From Baffinella frigidus (taxonomy: Eukaryota; Cryptophyceae; Cryptomonadales; Baffinellaceae): 21,119 nt of DNA. The stretch lies in assembly GCA_026770585.1 (NCBI GenBank), contig MU646686.1, positions 12,502-33,620 of the forward strand, in the 5' to 3' direction. How positions within the stretch are numbered: position 1 is the stretch's first letter; each line of letters begins with the position of its first letter. The position numbers were made by a program, and so were the translations under genes. Shown here in pieces: positions 7,720 to 16,598 of the stretch. The notes beneath the pieces were generated by a model, which saw nothing but the letters and a program-made list of their open reading frames with translations, did no database searches and was not told the DNA's origin.

Positions 7720-7879
7720 AAGAGCACGACGGACGACCGACCCTCGAGCAAGGGTGTTCTTATAGACGAGGTATCCTTGTACTGGAGACATTGATTACTA
7801 CCAACACGGCCGTTATCTTATACACCCACACCGAGCCTGTGTCTGATCTGGGGCGCCGAGAGAGGTCATGTGCACTGTG

Positions 7880-7970
7880 CACGTTTTGCTGAAAAGAGCC
7901 CGGGCTTGCCAAATTGGTGAGAACCAATAGCCTGAGACAGAGCCAGGCTCTCGCCAACGATCCCCAAAAC
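7880..7970 (+). repeat. Subtelomeric junction repeat X, copy 2
   Basis: Carries GGGCTTGCCAAATTGGTGAG, GAGACAGAGCCAGGCTC and GCC..GATCC and ends about 20 bp before the CCCTAAA array. This is the same order and orientation towards CCCTAAA as at 2354-2430. Confidence 0.65.
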
Positions 7971-7992
7971 CACCACACCCTGAAGCCTACAC

Positions 7993-8637
7993 AGTAAACC
8001 CTGATCAATAAACTTAAAACCCTGAACCCTAAACCCTAAACCCTACATCATAAACCCTTAACCCTAAACCCTAAACCCTAAACCCTGAACCCTAAACCCT
8101 AAACCCCAAACCCGAAACCCGAAACCCTAAACCCTAAACCCTAAACCCTGAACCCTAAACCCTGAAACAAAATCATAAAACCTAAACCGTCAACACTCAA
8201 CCCTGAACCCTGAACCCTGAACCCTGAACCCTAAACCCTAAACCCCAAACCCTAAACCCTAAACCCTAAATCCCAAACCCTAAAACCTAAATCCTAAACC
8301 CTACACCCTACACCCTACACTCTAATCCCTAAACACTAAACCGTAAACCCTGTACCATCGGGCGGGAGGCTCCGAACACCCTCAAACCCTAAACCCCCTA
8401 CCCTCAACTACCAACCCCAGCACCCAAACCGTAAACCCTAAACACTAAACACTAAACACTAAATCCTAAACCCTCAACTCTAACCCCTGAACCCTAAACC
8501 CTAAAATCTAAAACCTAAACCATAAACCCCACACCCTACCCCCTAACCCCTAACCCCTAAACCCTAAACCCTGACTAAACCCTAAAACCTACCCCATAAA
8601 ACCTAAACCCCAAACCTATAAAACCTAAACCCCCAAC
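7993..8637 (+). repeat. Telomere-like array, CCCTAAA, degenerate
   Basis: About 640 bp of CCCTAAA with frequent CCCTGAA, CCCCAAA and CACTAAA variants and a short unique interruption (about 8356-8380). Its right end joins the truncated homeodomain copy directly at 8637-8641. Confidence 0.95.
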
Positions 8638-8640
8638 CAG

Positions 8641-9130
8641 ACGGGGGACGAGACGTCATACTCACGGCAGCGTCGTTGTGGTCGGGGAAGACGGAAAGTG
8701 TTCAGAATGGAGCCACTTAGGCCAGCGGTGGAAGTCGCCCTCCTCGAGTGGCTCGACAGCCAGCCACTCGGAGTTGGGCGGCATGAACACAGCGCCGCCC
8801 TCGTCGAAGGAGGGCCCCGTCGCGCTACTGTCGCAGGGAGCACGCTCGAGGGCTGCGTCTTCGTGAGGAGCAGAGGCGGCAGGCCCGAGGGAGGCTTGGG
8901 CGGCGAGGGGGGACATGGGTTCGAGCGTGGCCATGGCTTTGTGTTTTCGGAGGCTTTGGTTTCCCTCCGAAATCTGCGGAAGGGCTTTAAACTTGCAAGG
9001 GGACGGGCAGATTTTTTCAAAGCCAGCTTGCAGTCGTTCTATTCCCGCAAGGGGGGGGGTGTGCTAAAAATACCCATTTTATGACCAGTCACGACCATTC
9101 CTCCCCTTTCCTCGCGCCCAATTTTGAATC
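8641..9130 (-). pseudogene. Truncated homeodomain gene copy (right arm)
   Basis: Reverse-orientation copy of 5320-5790: leader, start codon (ATG complement ending at 8934) and about 78 codons nearly identical to the intact gene. An 11-bp insertion after the codons for KWLHS (TGAACACTTT region, near 8697-8707) shifts the frame, and a TGA stops it at 8662. Homology continues to the string GACGTCTCGTCCCCC and then ends at telomere-like repeats, so the homeobox is missing. The promoter-motif complement is at 9082-9093. A short regulatory-type protein could still be made from the 90-codon frame, but nothing shows that. Confidence 0.85.
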
Positions 9131-9415
9131 TCGAATTTATCACGAGTGCACACGAGCTGTAGGTGGGTCTAAAAACACTGACAGACCAGATCGCGTCCGA
9201 AGGGTAGGGAATCGTATGGCGACTGGTGTTCTCGACAATTCCTCGACACAGTGATCATGCGAGACACAGTCATCTTTCGGGTGATGACTGTGTAGTAAAT
9301 TTGAGACGTGTTTTCCGCCAAGGGCCATGAATAAAAGTACATGTAATTATTTTGGGCTGCATCTTTTTAAAAAAGGCCTTCTGTCGGAAAATGAGGGCTG
9401 CGTCTTCGCCGCTAC
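9131..9415 (-). repeat. Hairpin-rich repeat unit H, right-arm copy
   Basis: Reverse complement of 5041-5320, including GACACAGTCATC / GATGACTGTGT and the ATAAAAGTACATGTAATTATTTTGGGC-like end. It adjoins the 469-bp element at 9432. Confidence 0.8.
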
Positions 9416-9431
9416 GAAGCTTCGTAGGTCC

Positions 9432-9900
9432 TACCGAGCGAAGTGGGGGTTCGGGGAGGCTACAAGTGGGTTTTAAAGGGGTTTTAAAGCTTTCCACGTC
9501 CAGCCAAGAACCTTATTGTACGGGCAATTGTATGGTCGTGACTGTTTTTCAAAAACAATCGTGATACGTTTACAATGTACATGTAAACTTTACATGACCA
9601 TGAAAAAAAAGTCACATCCAGAAAAATGCGTTCGAAAGGCGTAATTAGCACATAGACGGTCGCAGGTGCAATATAATCGTTGTTTAGATGGACGCACCCC
9701 CATTGTTTCACCTCAGCGCGTCCGTTTTTTTTGCAAGTCATGAACTCTTCCGCGTGACCTTGTAAAAGGCTACAATGCAGGAACCTTCCCCAACGCTTCC
9801 CCAACACCCCTGGTTTGTACCAGTCACGTCCAGGATGAGTGTGTGGGAGTAGACCAGATTCTGGTCCCCTCTTTTAAACGAACCCCCACTTCGCTCGGTA
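9432..9900. mobile_element. 469-bp insertion with 22-bp inverted ends
   Basis: The ends TACCGAGCGAAGTGGGGG-TTCG and CGAACCCCCACTTCGCTCGG-TA are perfect inverted repeats. The element separates two parts (near 'CTCCTCA' and 'CGAAGACGCAGCC') that are nearly adjacent in the left arm at about 5010-5025, so it looks inserted. The flanks allow a TA target duplication. The inside is AT-richer with small hairpins (TGTTTTTCAAAAACA near 9544, a GTTTAC/GTAAAC pair near 9568) and a GTACCAGTCACGTCC sequence near 9818. A minus-strand 107-codon frame has no recognised domain. It is probably a non-autonomous DNA transposon. Confidence 0.8.
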
Positions 9901-10190
9901 GTGGTGAGGAGCAGAGGCGGCAGGCCCGAGGGAGGCTTGGGCGGCCGGGGGGGGCATGATTTCGAGCGTGGCCATGGCGTTGTGTTTTCGGAGGCTTTGG
10001 TTTCCCTCCGAAATCTGAGGAAGGGCTGTTTTAAAAAACTTGAAAGGGGACGGGCAGATTTTTTTTCAAAGTCAGCTTCCAGTCGTTCTATTCCCGCAAG
10101 GGGGAGTGTGTGCTAAATACCCATTTTATGACCAGTCACGACCATTCCTCCCCTTTCCTCGCGCCCGATTTTGAATCTCGAATTTATCTC
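9901..10190 (-). pseudogene. Second 5' fragment of the homeodomain gene (right arm)
   Basis: Reverse-orientation copy of the leader plus about 20 codons, mirroring the partial copy at 4795-5040. It keeps the promoter motif (10139-10150) and the ACACAACGCCATGGCC start context. The coding part is interrupted by the 469-bp element. Confidence 0.75.
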
Positions 10191-10483
10191 AAGTGACACG
10201 AGCTGTACCGGTACAAGGGGTAGGATCCTCGTACGAGCTCGTACGAGCTCGTACGCTCGTACGAGGCTCGTACGAAGTTGAAATGTGAGAATCGATTTTT
10301 TGTGAGCATTGGATTTTTGGGAGTCCAAAAATCTGATTTTTTGGGCCGCTTTACTATTTGTTCCCGAAGGCGTGGAACGCGGCGGCGCTAGGCCAGGCGG
10401 CGCCACAGAGTGGTGCAGAATGGCGGTCCGGCGCCATTGACGAGATGCTCCAGCGAGGCTCCGATTACTGATTACTGAATTTA
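10178..10483 (-). mobile_element. Block b, right-arm copy (reverse orientation)
   Basis: Mirrors 3305-3660: the same GTGAGAATCGATTTTTTGTG, the same ATTTTTGGGAGTCC and the same CGGTCCGGCGCC segment. At the palindrome position it has overlapping GAGCTCGTAC units (about 10226-10275). Its outer end CCGATTACTGATTACTG is intact; the inner end merges into the homeodomain leader copy. Confidence 0.7.
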
Positions 10484-10560
10484 TGAAAAGAGGGTTCGCC
10501 GTTATTGCCTAACCCGTGCCATTGCCAGACTATGATCGGTCCATTTTATACCCCCCGGCG
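10484..10560 (+). repeat. Direct repeat of 3684-3760
   Basis: Both carry CGCCGTTATTGCCTAACCCG, CAGACTATGATCGGTCCA and TATACCCC and then diverge. It begins a stretch of about 950 bp (10500-11440) that interrupts the right arm between blocks b and a. Confidence 0.75.
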
Positions 10561-10652
10561 GCGAGTCTGGCTCTTGAATCAGGGCCGCCCCCACCCCCGG
10601 AGGGTGGTCAAGGGCATGCCCAAACGGCCGGAGACCCCGAGCCGCTCGCGTG

Positions 10653-10790
10653 ATGTCGTCGTCAGCTCCGAATTTCAGTACCTCGTATGGCAGCGAGATT
10701 GTGAGCATGGAAGAAATGCTCGCCTCAGACACTTTCGCGGGGAAGTTCAAGCGCTTCGAATCCCTGTCGGGAGCCGCCCGCGATGGCTAG
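10653..10790 (+). CDS. Unrecognised 45-residue ORF
   Basis: ATG at 10653, TAG at 10788-10790. The product starts MSSSAPNF, has an acidic patch (SMEEML) and a basic patch (KFKRF). It is compositionally protein-like and outside the repeat blocks, but short and without known domain. Another frame overlapping it is longer (10505-10858) with no better support. It may be an exon remnant. Confidence 0.2.
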   Translation: MSSSAPNFSTSYGSEIVSMEEMLASDTFAGKFKRFESLSGAARDG

Positions 10791-11159
10791 GATGGTCCTT
10801 TGAGGCGGGCCCGAGAAGCAGTTTCTCCACAAATCTTTTGGGCTCGAAAGTAACGTAATTTAGGTTTCTCCATCGTTCTTTTTAGTGCTGACTGGTACAA
10901 AAGTTAAAACAAAAGTTTTAACTGAAACGGAGGTGTGATCGTCAATTCAGACTCTCACAATAAATTTCGCCGAGAGCCGAAAATGGCTCAAATGCCCATC
11001 TTCGTGCGCAGATTAGGCGGGGTTCTCATCGGCCGGTTTTCTCGCCACTTCGTGGGGAGCTGGAGCAAGGCTCCTCTTCTGGATCCTGAACTTTAAACGA
11101 GGAAAATCGGCTCTAAACTGGCTTTTCAGGGCATCTCGTCACCCTTCACTCTCACATTT
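10791..11159. other. Unique stretch without a supported gene
   Basis: AT-richer in its first part, with an inverted pair AAAGTTAAAAC / GTTTTAACT near 10901-10921. A 37-codon ORF (10983-11096) starts MAQMPIFVRRLGG, which only faintly recalls the ubiquitin N-terminus; I do not call it. Confidence 0.5.
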
Positions 11160-11355
11160 CAACTACCCCTGGTAGGTGGGTCTAAAAACACTGACATATC
11201 AGATCGCGTCCGAAGGGTAGGGACTGGTATGGCGACAGGTGTTCTCGACAATTCCTCGACACAGTGATCATGCGAGACACAGTCATCTTTCACACGATGA
11301 CTGTGTAGTTTACTACAAATTTGAGCCGTGTGGTGCATCACAGACCATGAATAAA
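11160..11355 (-). repeat. Hairpin-rich repeat unit H, outer right copy
   Basis: Reverse-orientation partial copy of 5041-5320 (GGTGGGTCTAAAAACACTGA, TCGACACAGTGATCATGCG, the CAGTCATC/GATGACTG pair). It lies beyond block b in the right arm, where the left arm has none, so H has been duplicated or moved separately. Confidence 0.75.
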
Positions 11356-11439
11356 ATTCAGGTTCGATTCGCACGACCCATGGCACGATCCATCATCAGC
11401 GTGAGGGGTGACCTGCAACAACATCTCCGCACGGGGCAG

Positions 11440-11735
11440 CCGCCATGGCCTGGAGGGGGTTGGTTACGGCATCAGCAAAAATACGGCTTAGAATTTCCCC
11501 TTGGTTTGGGGCTCTGAACGGCCCGGTGCTCCTTGGCGCTCCGCCGGGGGGTGAGATTCAGCGATGAGGGGGGTTCAGGGTTTGGGGTTCGGTCAGGCGG
11601 GGCGCTGAGGCCCTCAGTGAGGGTGCAAGAACAGTCGGCATTCACGACGGCAGGACTAGAAGCTGGCCTTTTTTCCCCCGGATTTGCCCTGGCTCGTAAC
11701 CTGATCTCTCTCTGGAGGAGAGTCAGAACATGTAC
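11440..11735 (-). repeat. Inverted-duplication block a, right copy
   Basis: Reverse complement of 2965-3292, beginning with GCCGCCATGGCCTGG and ending at GAACATGTACAC. It closes the large inverted duplication, and telomere-like repeats start immediately afterwards. Confidence 0.8.
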
Positions 11736-11737
11736 AC

Positions 11738-12780
11738 AAAACCTGAACCCCAAACCCTAAGCCCTGAACCCTAAACCCTAAATCCTAAAACCTAAACCCT
11801 AAACCCTGAACCCTAAACCCTGAATCCTAAACACTCAACACTCATCCCTAAACCATAAACAATACACACTAAACACTAAACTCTCAGCCCTAAACCGAAA
11901 CACTAAACAATAAACACTCAAACCTAAACACGGAACAATAAACACTAAACAATGAATCCCAAACACTGAACCCTCAACCATAAACACTAATCACTAAACA
12001 CTCAACACTAAAGACTAAACCCTGATCAACAAACCTTAAACCCTGAACCCTAAACCCTAAACCCTGAACCCCAAACCCTAAACCCTAAACCCTAAACCCC
12101 AAACCCTCAACCCTCAACCCTACACCCTACACCCTCAACACTAAACACTAAACCCTAAACCCTAAACCCTAAACCCTAAACCCTAGACCCTAAACCCTAA
12201 ACCCTAAACCCTAAACACTAAACACTAAACGCTAAACACTCAACACTAAACACCGAACAATAAACGCTAAACACTGAGCACTAAGTCATAAGCCCCAAAC
12301 CAGAAACCAGAAACCTTAAACACTCAACACAGTACACACTCAACACTCAACACTAAACACTCAACACTCAACACTAAATACTAAAGCCAAAACACTAAAA
12401 ACTAAACCCTATGCACTGAACCCTAAACCCTAATCATTCAACCCTGAACCCTGAACACTGAACCCTAAAACTTAAATCATAAACCTAAAGGAACACTCAA
12501 CACTAAACACTCAACACCAAACACTCAACACTAAAGCCTAAATACTATGCACCAAACACTAGACTCTAAACACTCAACACTAAACACTCAACACTATGCC
12601 CTGAACACTAAAACCTAAACCCTAAACACTCAACGCTAAACCCTAAAGAACAAACTCTGAACCTTAAACACTAAACACCAAACACTAAACACTAAGCACT
12701 AAACACTAAAGCATAAACACTAAACACTAAACACTAAACAGTAAACCCTGAACACTAAACAATAATCACTAAACACTGCA
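11738..12780 (+). repeat. Telomere-like array rich in CACTAAA/ACTCAAC variants
   Basis: About 1 kb. The ends and a middle block (about 12020-12210) are CCCTAAA; much of the rest is CACTAAA and CACTCAA. The 7-bp period is often lost to 6 or 8 bp. A short unique island with AGCACGG/CCGTGCT inverted bases (12781-12817) separates it from the next array. Confidence 0.95.
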
Positions 12781-12817
12781 CCTTGCCGGAACCGCCTCCA
12801 GCACGGGTACCGTGCTC

Positions 12818-13070
12818 AAAACCCTATACCCTCAATCTAAACCCTAAACCTTGAACCCTAAACCCTAAACCCTAACCCCTAAACCCTAAACCCTAAACCC
12901 TAAACCCTAAACCCTAAACCCTAAACCCTAAAACCTAAACCCTAAATCGCAAGCCCTAAACCCAAAACCCCAAGCCTCAAACCCCAAACCCCAAACGCGC
13001 AACCCCATACCCCAAACCCCAAACCCCAAGCCACAAGCCACAAGCCCCAAATCCTCATTCCCAAACCCTG
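12818..13070 (+). repeat. Telomere-like array, CCCTAAA to CCCCAAA
   Basis: Clean CCCTAAA over about 12870-12940, then CCCCAAA and CCACAAG variants to 13065. Confidence 0.95.
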
Positions 13071-13086
13071 CAAGGACCGCCTCCAC

Positions 13087-13172
13087 CCTCGCTCATAAGA
13101 AAAGGTCACACACCCCAGGACCCTAGGCATCGGCCTACTGTAGGGTCCTGGGGGGGGGGGGCGTTTTCGTGC
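13087..13172. mobile_element. Foldback element, family A, decayed copy
   Basis: CCTCGCTCATAAGAAAA on the left; CTACTGTAGGGTCCTGG, a G12 run and CGTTTTCGTG on the right. The right terminal GAGGTACCCCTGTA is missing. Confidence 0.6.
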
Positions 13173-13269
13173 GACGTCAGGTATCTGCTTGCTGCCTCAA
13201 GCGACTTCCAAGTACAAACGACTTTTCCTGATTTGACAATACTGTGTAAGTTGCACAAATCCGTCAACT

Positions 13270-13344
13270 TTGGAGAAGGAAAGAGCCTTGGCTCACCAAA
13301 GAGGTGAGCCCAAATACAATATACGTGCAGGTATGCGACTGGAT
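13270..13344 (+). repeat. Subtelomeric junction repeat X, divergent copy, with hairpin
   Basis: Has GAAAGAGCCTTGGCTCACC before the next CCCTAAA array, similar to GAAAAGAGCCCGGGCTTGCC at about 7890. GGCTCACC (13290-13297) pairs with GGTGAGCC (13303-13310). The match to the other X copies is partial. Confidence 0.45.
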
Positions 13345-14140
13345 AACCTCCAAACTCCAAACTCCAAACCCCAAACCCTAAACCCTAAACCCTACACCTT
13401 AAACCCTACAACCTAAACCCTAGACCCTAAACCCTAAACCCTAAACCCTAGACCCTTAACCCTGAACCCTAAACCTTAAACCCTAAACTCCAAAGCAATA
13501 CTTCCGTTATTTCCCTAAACCCTAAACCCTAAACCCTGCACCCTACACCCTGCACCCTAAACCTTAAACCCTAAACCCTGGACCCTAAATCCTAAACCCT
13601 AAACCCTAAACCTTAAACTCTAAACCTCAAAGGATATACCCTAAACCCTAACCCCGAACCCCTACACCCTAAACCCTAAACCCTACACCCTACACCCTAA
13701 ACTTACACCCTACACCTTACACCCTAAACCCTAAATCCTAAACCTACACCCTACACCCTACACCCTACACCCTACACCTTACACCCTACACCCTACACCC
13801 TACACCCTACACCCTACACCCTACACCCTATACCCTACACCCTACACCCTAAACCCTACACCCTAAACCCGAAACCCCACACCCTAAACCCTAAACCCGA
13901 AACCCGAAACCCTAAACCCGAAACCCTAAACCCGAAACCCTAAACCCCAAACCCCAAACTCTAAACCCGAAACCCGAAACCCTAAACCCTAAACCCTAAG
14001 CCCTACACCCTACACCCTAAACTCTTAACCTTAAACCCGCAGCCCGAAACCCGAAATCCTAAACCCTAAACCCTAAACCCGAGACCCGAAACCCTAAACC
14101 CGAAACCCGAAACCCTAAACCCTAAACCCTAAACCCTACA
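13345..14140 (+). repeat. Telomere-like array with CCCTACA and CCCGAAA blocks
   Basis: About 800 bp. CCCTAAA to about 13660, a homogeneous CCCTACA block at about 13740-13860, then CCCGAAA alternating with CCCTAAA to about 14110. Clustering of like variants suggests local amplification. Confidence 0.95.
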
Positions 14141-14204
14141 TACCCAAGTACACAGTGGTCACTCGTGAATCCAGGACGTGCACTGTTCTACTCCCTACTT
14201 TCGG

Positions 14205-14272
14205 TCAATCTCTAGGAGCCCAGGGCGGTCCTAGGGGGGGAAGCGTGTTCTCAAATTCAAGGCAATCCTGCA
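14205..14272 (-). repeat. Dispersed repeat K, copy 2
   Basis: Reverse complement of 1036-1105 (TCTCTAGGAGCCCAGGG, AAGCGTGTTCTCAAA). The neighbouring GGTCCTAGGGGGGG is typical of the foldback-element cores. Confidence 0.6.
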
Positions 14273-14313
14273 GAGTAAGCTGCCACGCACAGCTCGCCAC
14301 CGCTGTATAAGAG

Positions 14314-14406
14314 GACACCAGATTAGCCAACTGGTGTCAGTTCACACGTGAATACATTTACCGAATCATCTTCCATGGTCTAAGAAAGGGCATCTGTTGG
14401 CTAATC
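14314..14406. other. Hairpin whose loop is complementary to a downstream segment
   Basis: GACACCA (14314-14320) pairs with TGGTGTC (14332-14338) around the 11-nt loop GATTAGCCAAC. That whole loop is the exact complement of GTTGGCTAATC at 14396-14406. In single-stranded form this allows a pseudoknot-like contact or two mutually exclusive pairings. No known RNA family is recognised. Confidence 0.6.
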
Positions 14407-14581
14407 CCTGGCCACTTGTGGCGACACGTGGACCGCACTAAGCGGACCACTCACTGTGGGAGGGGCAATGGCTCCAGTAGCCCTCACCCCTATTACAGCA
14501 GGGGAAAGTAGAGATCCGAGTGGGCCTATAAGGCACGTGATGCTCCCGGACATCAATTCAAAACACACAGACCCGCAGGGG

Positions 14582-14746
14582 CCACACAGCGGGCTACGAA
14601 GGGATGCTTGGGGGCCCAGCCACCAAGAATCAGTTGAAATATCCGCAGGCACAACCCTCTGCCCCTACGCAGGGCCAACCGTAGGGTCTTAAGAGTCATC
14701 CACTTATGGGTTATTCGCAAAATCCCTTCGTAGTCCGCTTGTGTGG
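14582..14746. mobile_element. Foldback element, family B, copy 2
   Basis: CCACACAGCGGGCTACGAAG at the left; AAATCCCTTCGTAGTCCGC and GTGTGG at the right. The longest copy of the family. Confidence 0.8.
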
Positions 14747-14789
14747 ATGGGGCAGACTGGGGTGACGCGAGTGTGAATTCACCACCTCT

Positions 14790-14892
14790 TCTTTAGGTCC
14801 TTTAGGTTCTTTTAACTCCCAACATAGGCAGACACCGGAACGTATCCTGCAGAAAGGCCGTGCTTCCTTTCGGATCACATCAGGCCCCTTCT
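14790..14892 (+). repeat. Dispersed repeat F, 3'-truncated copy
   Basis: GGTCCTTTAGGTTCTTTTAA, then CAACATAGGCAGACACCGGA and CTTCCTTTCGGATCACAT. It stops before the GATCGCGGCAGAAAC part seen in the fuller copies. Confidence 0.75.
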
Positions 14893-14949
14893 ATCTCTGC
14901 CTCGGGTTCGCGGACTATTGTTAAGTTGACATGCTGGGTGTGCGGTACA

Positions 14950-15065
14950 CATCCCTTAACTTTGGGGCGGAAAAGAACGTGGGCTTACCAAATTAGTGGG
15001 GACGAATCACACTGCGACAGCGCTTCATTTCCCACGATACGGTGAACACGGGTTTCTCGATTGCA
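14950..15065 (+). repeat. Subtelomeric junction repeat X, copy before the 15066 array
   Basis: GGGCTTACCAAATTAGTGGG and a CTGCGACAGCGC segment correspond to GGGCTTGCCAAATTGGTGAG and GAGACAGAGCC at 7900-7955, again followed by CCCTAAA. Confidence 0.55.
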
Positions 15066-15310
15066 AAACCCTAAACCCTAAACCCTAAACCCTAAACCCT
15101 AAACCCTAAACCCTAAACCCTAAACCCTAAACCCTAAACCCTTGACCCTTGAACCTTGACCCTCAACCCTTAACCCTTAACCCTTAACTCTAAACCCTAA
15201 ACCTCAAACCCCAAACCCTAAACCTTAAACCCTAAACCCTAAACCCTAGACCCTAAACACTAAAACCTAAACCCTAAACCCTCAAACTTATGTATACCCT
15301 AAACCCGCAC
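15066..15310 (+). repeat. Telomere-like array, CCCTAAA
   Basis: The first dozen monomers are perfect CCCTAAA (15066-15140), the longest perfect run in the window; then CCCTTGA/CCCTTAA variants and a fading end. Confidence 0.95.
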
Positions 15311-15468
15311 CGCCCTAGGGTCGTAAAGTAGGCCCATTCTTGGGAGCCCAGAAGCTCCTAGATTGGGTTGCTGCTGACATGGCGGCCGTGTTCGTATCAA
15401 CAGAGGTCTCTCCCTGAAGTAGGGGTGCGTCCTAACTCGTGAGATCCCTTCAATGATACCAACATTAA

Positions 15469-15628
15469 TAGGGCAACGGCCTGAAAATGGGGTAGTTAGG
15501 CCTACGGGATTGCCTAGGACCTCCTACCGTAGGCCGAGACTTTTTGGTCCTAGGATCCCTCGGCCTACGGTAGGAGGTCCTAGGCCATGCCGTAGGCCTA
15601 ACTACCCCATTTTCGGGCCGTTAGCCTA
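15469..15628. mobile_element. Foldback element, family D, near-perfect 160-bp palindrome
   Basis: Arms of about 70 bp: left TAGGGCAACGGCC, GAAAATGGGGTAGTTAGGCC, CCTACCGTAGGCCGAG; the right arm is the complement, with a 20-nt centre ACTTTTTGGTCC. Non-coding. A partial copy lies at 18854-18921. Confidence 0.9.
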
Positions 15629-15703
15629 TGAACATGGCCGCCCTGCATCCCCTCCCCACGGAGGCTACAGGGGTTACTCGCGAATAAGGACACGCACCGC
15701 CTA

Positions 15704-15803
15704 TCCCTTAAGTGACCAACGGGCGATTAATCGCCCTAACTCGCCCCAGGCAGGTCATAGGGCCCTACCGTAGGGCGTATGAGCCTACTGGTCACTTAAG
15801 GGA
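15704..15803. mobile_element. Foldback element, family C, copy 2 (100 bp)
   Basis: TCCCTTAAGTGACC to GGTCACTTAAGGGA, flanked on both sides by TA. It carries GGGCGATTAATCGCCC and GCCCTACCGTAGGGC. It lies just inside an E-type left end (TACAGGGGTTACTCGCG at 15667). Confidence 0.9.
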
Positions 15804-15846
15804 TACGTCTCACACGAAAATAAAAAACATACGTCTCACACGAAAA
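15804..15846 (+). repeat. Two 17-bp direct repeats after element C2
   Basis: TACGTCTCACACGAAAA occurs twice with an 8-9 bp AT-rich spacer, beginning at the TA that closes element C2. Confidence 0.85.
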
Positions 15847-16039
15847 AGGCAGGGCGATTCCCAGGAGCCTAGGAGCCCACTACATGTTTACATGGGGGGG
15901 CATCCATGGTGGCCGTGTTGGTAGTAATTCAGGCCTCTTCCTAGAGATGGGGTGTGGCCTTGAAGAGGGGTTACCTCGCACATAAGGGGGCGCACTCTCC
16001 TAGGACCTTACAGTAGGAGGCCGACACCTAAGGCCCTAT

Positions 16040-16155
16040 GTGAGCCTCGGTCGGACAGGCGACGAGGTGGTTGACTAATGAAGGTATCTTTGGTCTCGCT
16101 TGTGTGTGGGCCTTGCCTGCGCGGCCTCTTTCCTCCCAAGCGGGGTCTCATCCTA
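16040..16155 (+). repeat. Dispersed repeat G, copy 2
   Basis: Reverse complement of 629-742. Starts TGAGCCTCGGTCGGACAGG and ends CCTCCCAAGCGGGGTCTCA. Confidence 0.65.
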
Positions 16156-16189
16156 CGGTGGTCCTAGCGGGGTGGGTGCCTCATTCTGA

Positions 16190-16270
16190 CCATAAGGCCC
16201 TAGGCATACATGCAGGTCTACTGCAGGGTCCTAGGGGTGGGTGTTTTCTTGTGAGTGAGGTACCCCTGTA
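16190..16270. mobile_element. Foldback element, family A, right half
   Basis: CTGCAGGGTCCTAGG, GTTTTCTTGTGAGTGAGG and TACCCCTGTA form the right side. The left side (from about 16155) is too decayed to define. Confidence 0.6.
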
Positions 16271-16500
16271 GTGTACATCAAAGCGCTTGCCTTTTCCATC
16301 AAACACTCGCACATTCAGGTACCCCTATCCACTCGAGAATGCTGGAGGATCCTATTCATATGTGGGGTTGTAAATATGTGTACCAGGATAAGGTGTTCCA
16401 ACCTCGTGCCTGGCCAATATATGTCTGGAAAGGGAGGAAGAGGGGGGCAGGGCGAGAGGGGAGGGGACATGCCACTTCGTCGTGGAACTTCAGTCGCCAA

Positions 16501-16598
16501 ACACCAAACCCCCAAACCCCAAACCCCAAACCCCAAACCCCAAACCCCGAACCCCAAACCCCAAACCCCAAACCCCAAACCCCAAACCCCAAACCCCC
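16501..16598 (+). repeat. Nearly perfect (CCCCAAA)n array
   Basis: About 13 copies of CCCCAAA with one CCCCGAA. Homogeneous, unlike the mixed arrays. Open frames made of PQTPNPK or GFGVWGL repeats on the two strands are translations of this array, not genes. Confidence 0.95.

Noticed and set aside
10983-11096. 37-codon ORF whose start MAQMPIFVRRLGG faintly resembles ubiquitin
   Set aside because: The similarity is limited to a few residues and the rest does not follow the ubiquitin fold sequence.
6371-14140. Regular short repeats considered as CRISPR or satellite arrays
   Set aside because: The period is about 7 bp with telomere-type monomers; there are no spacers or long direct repeats.
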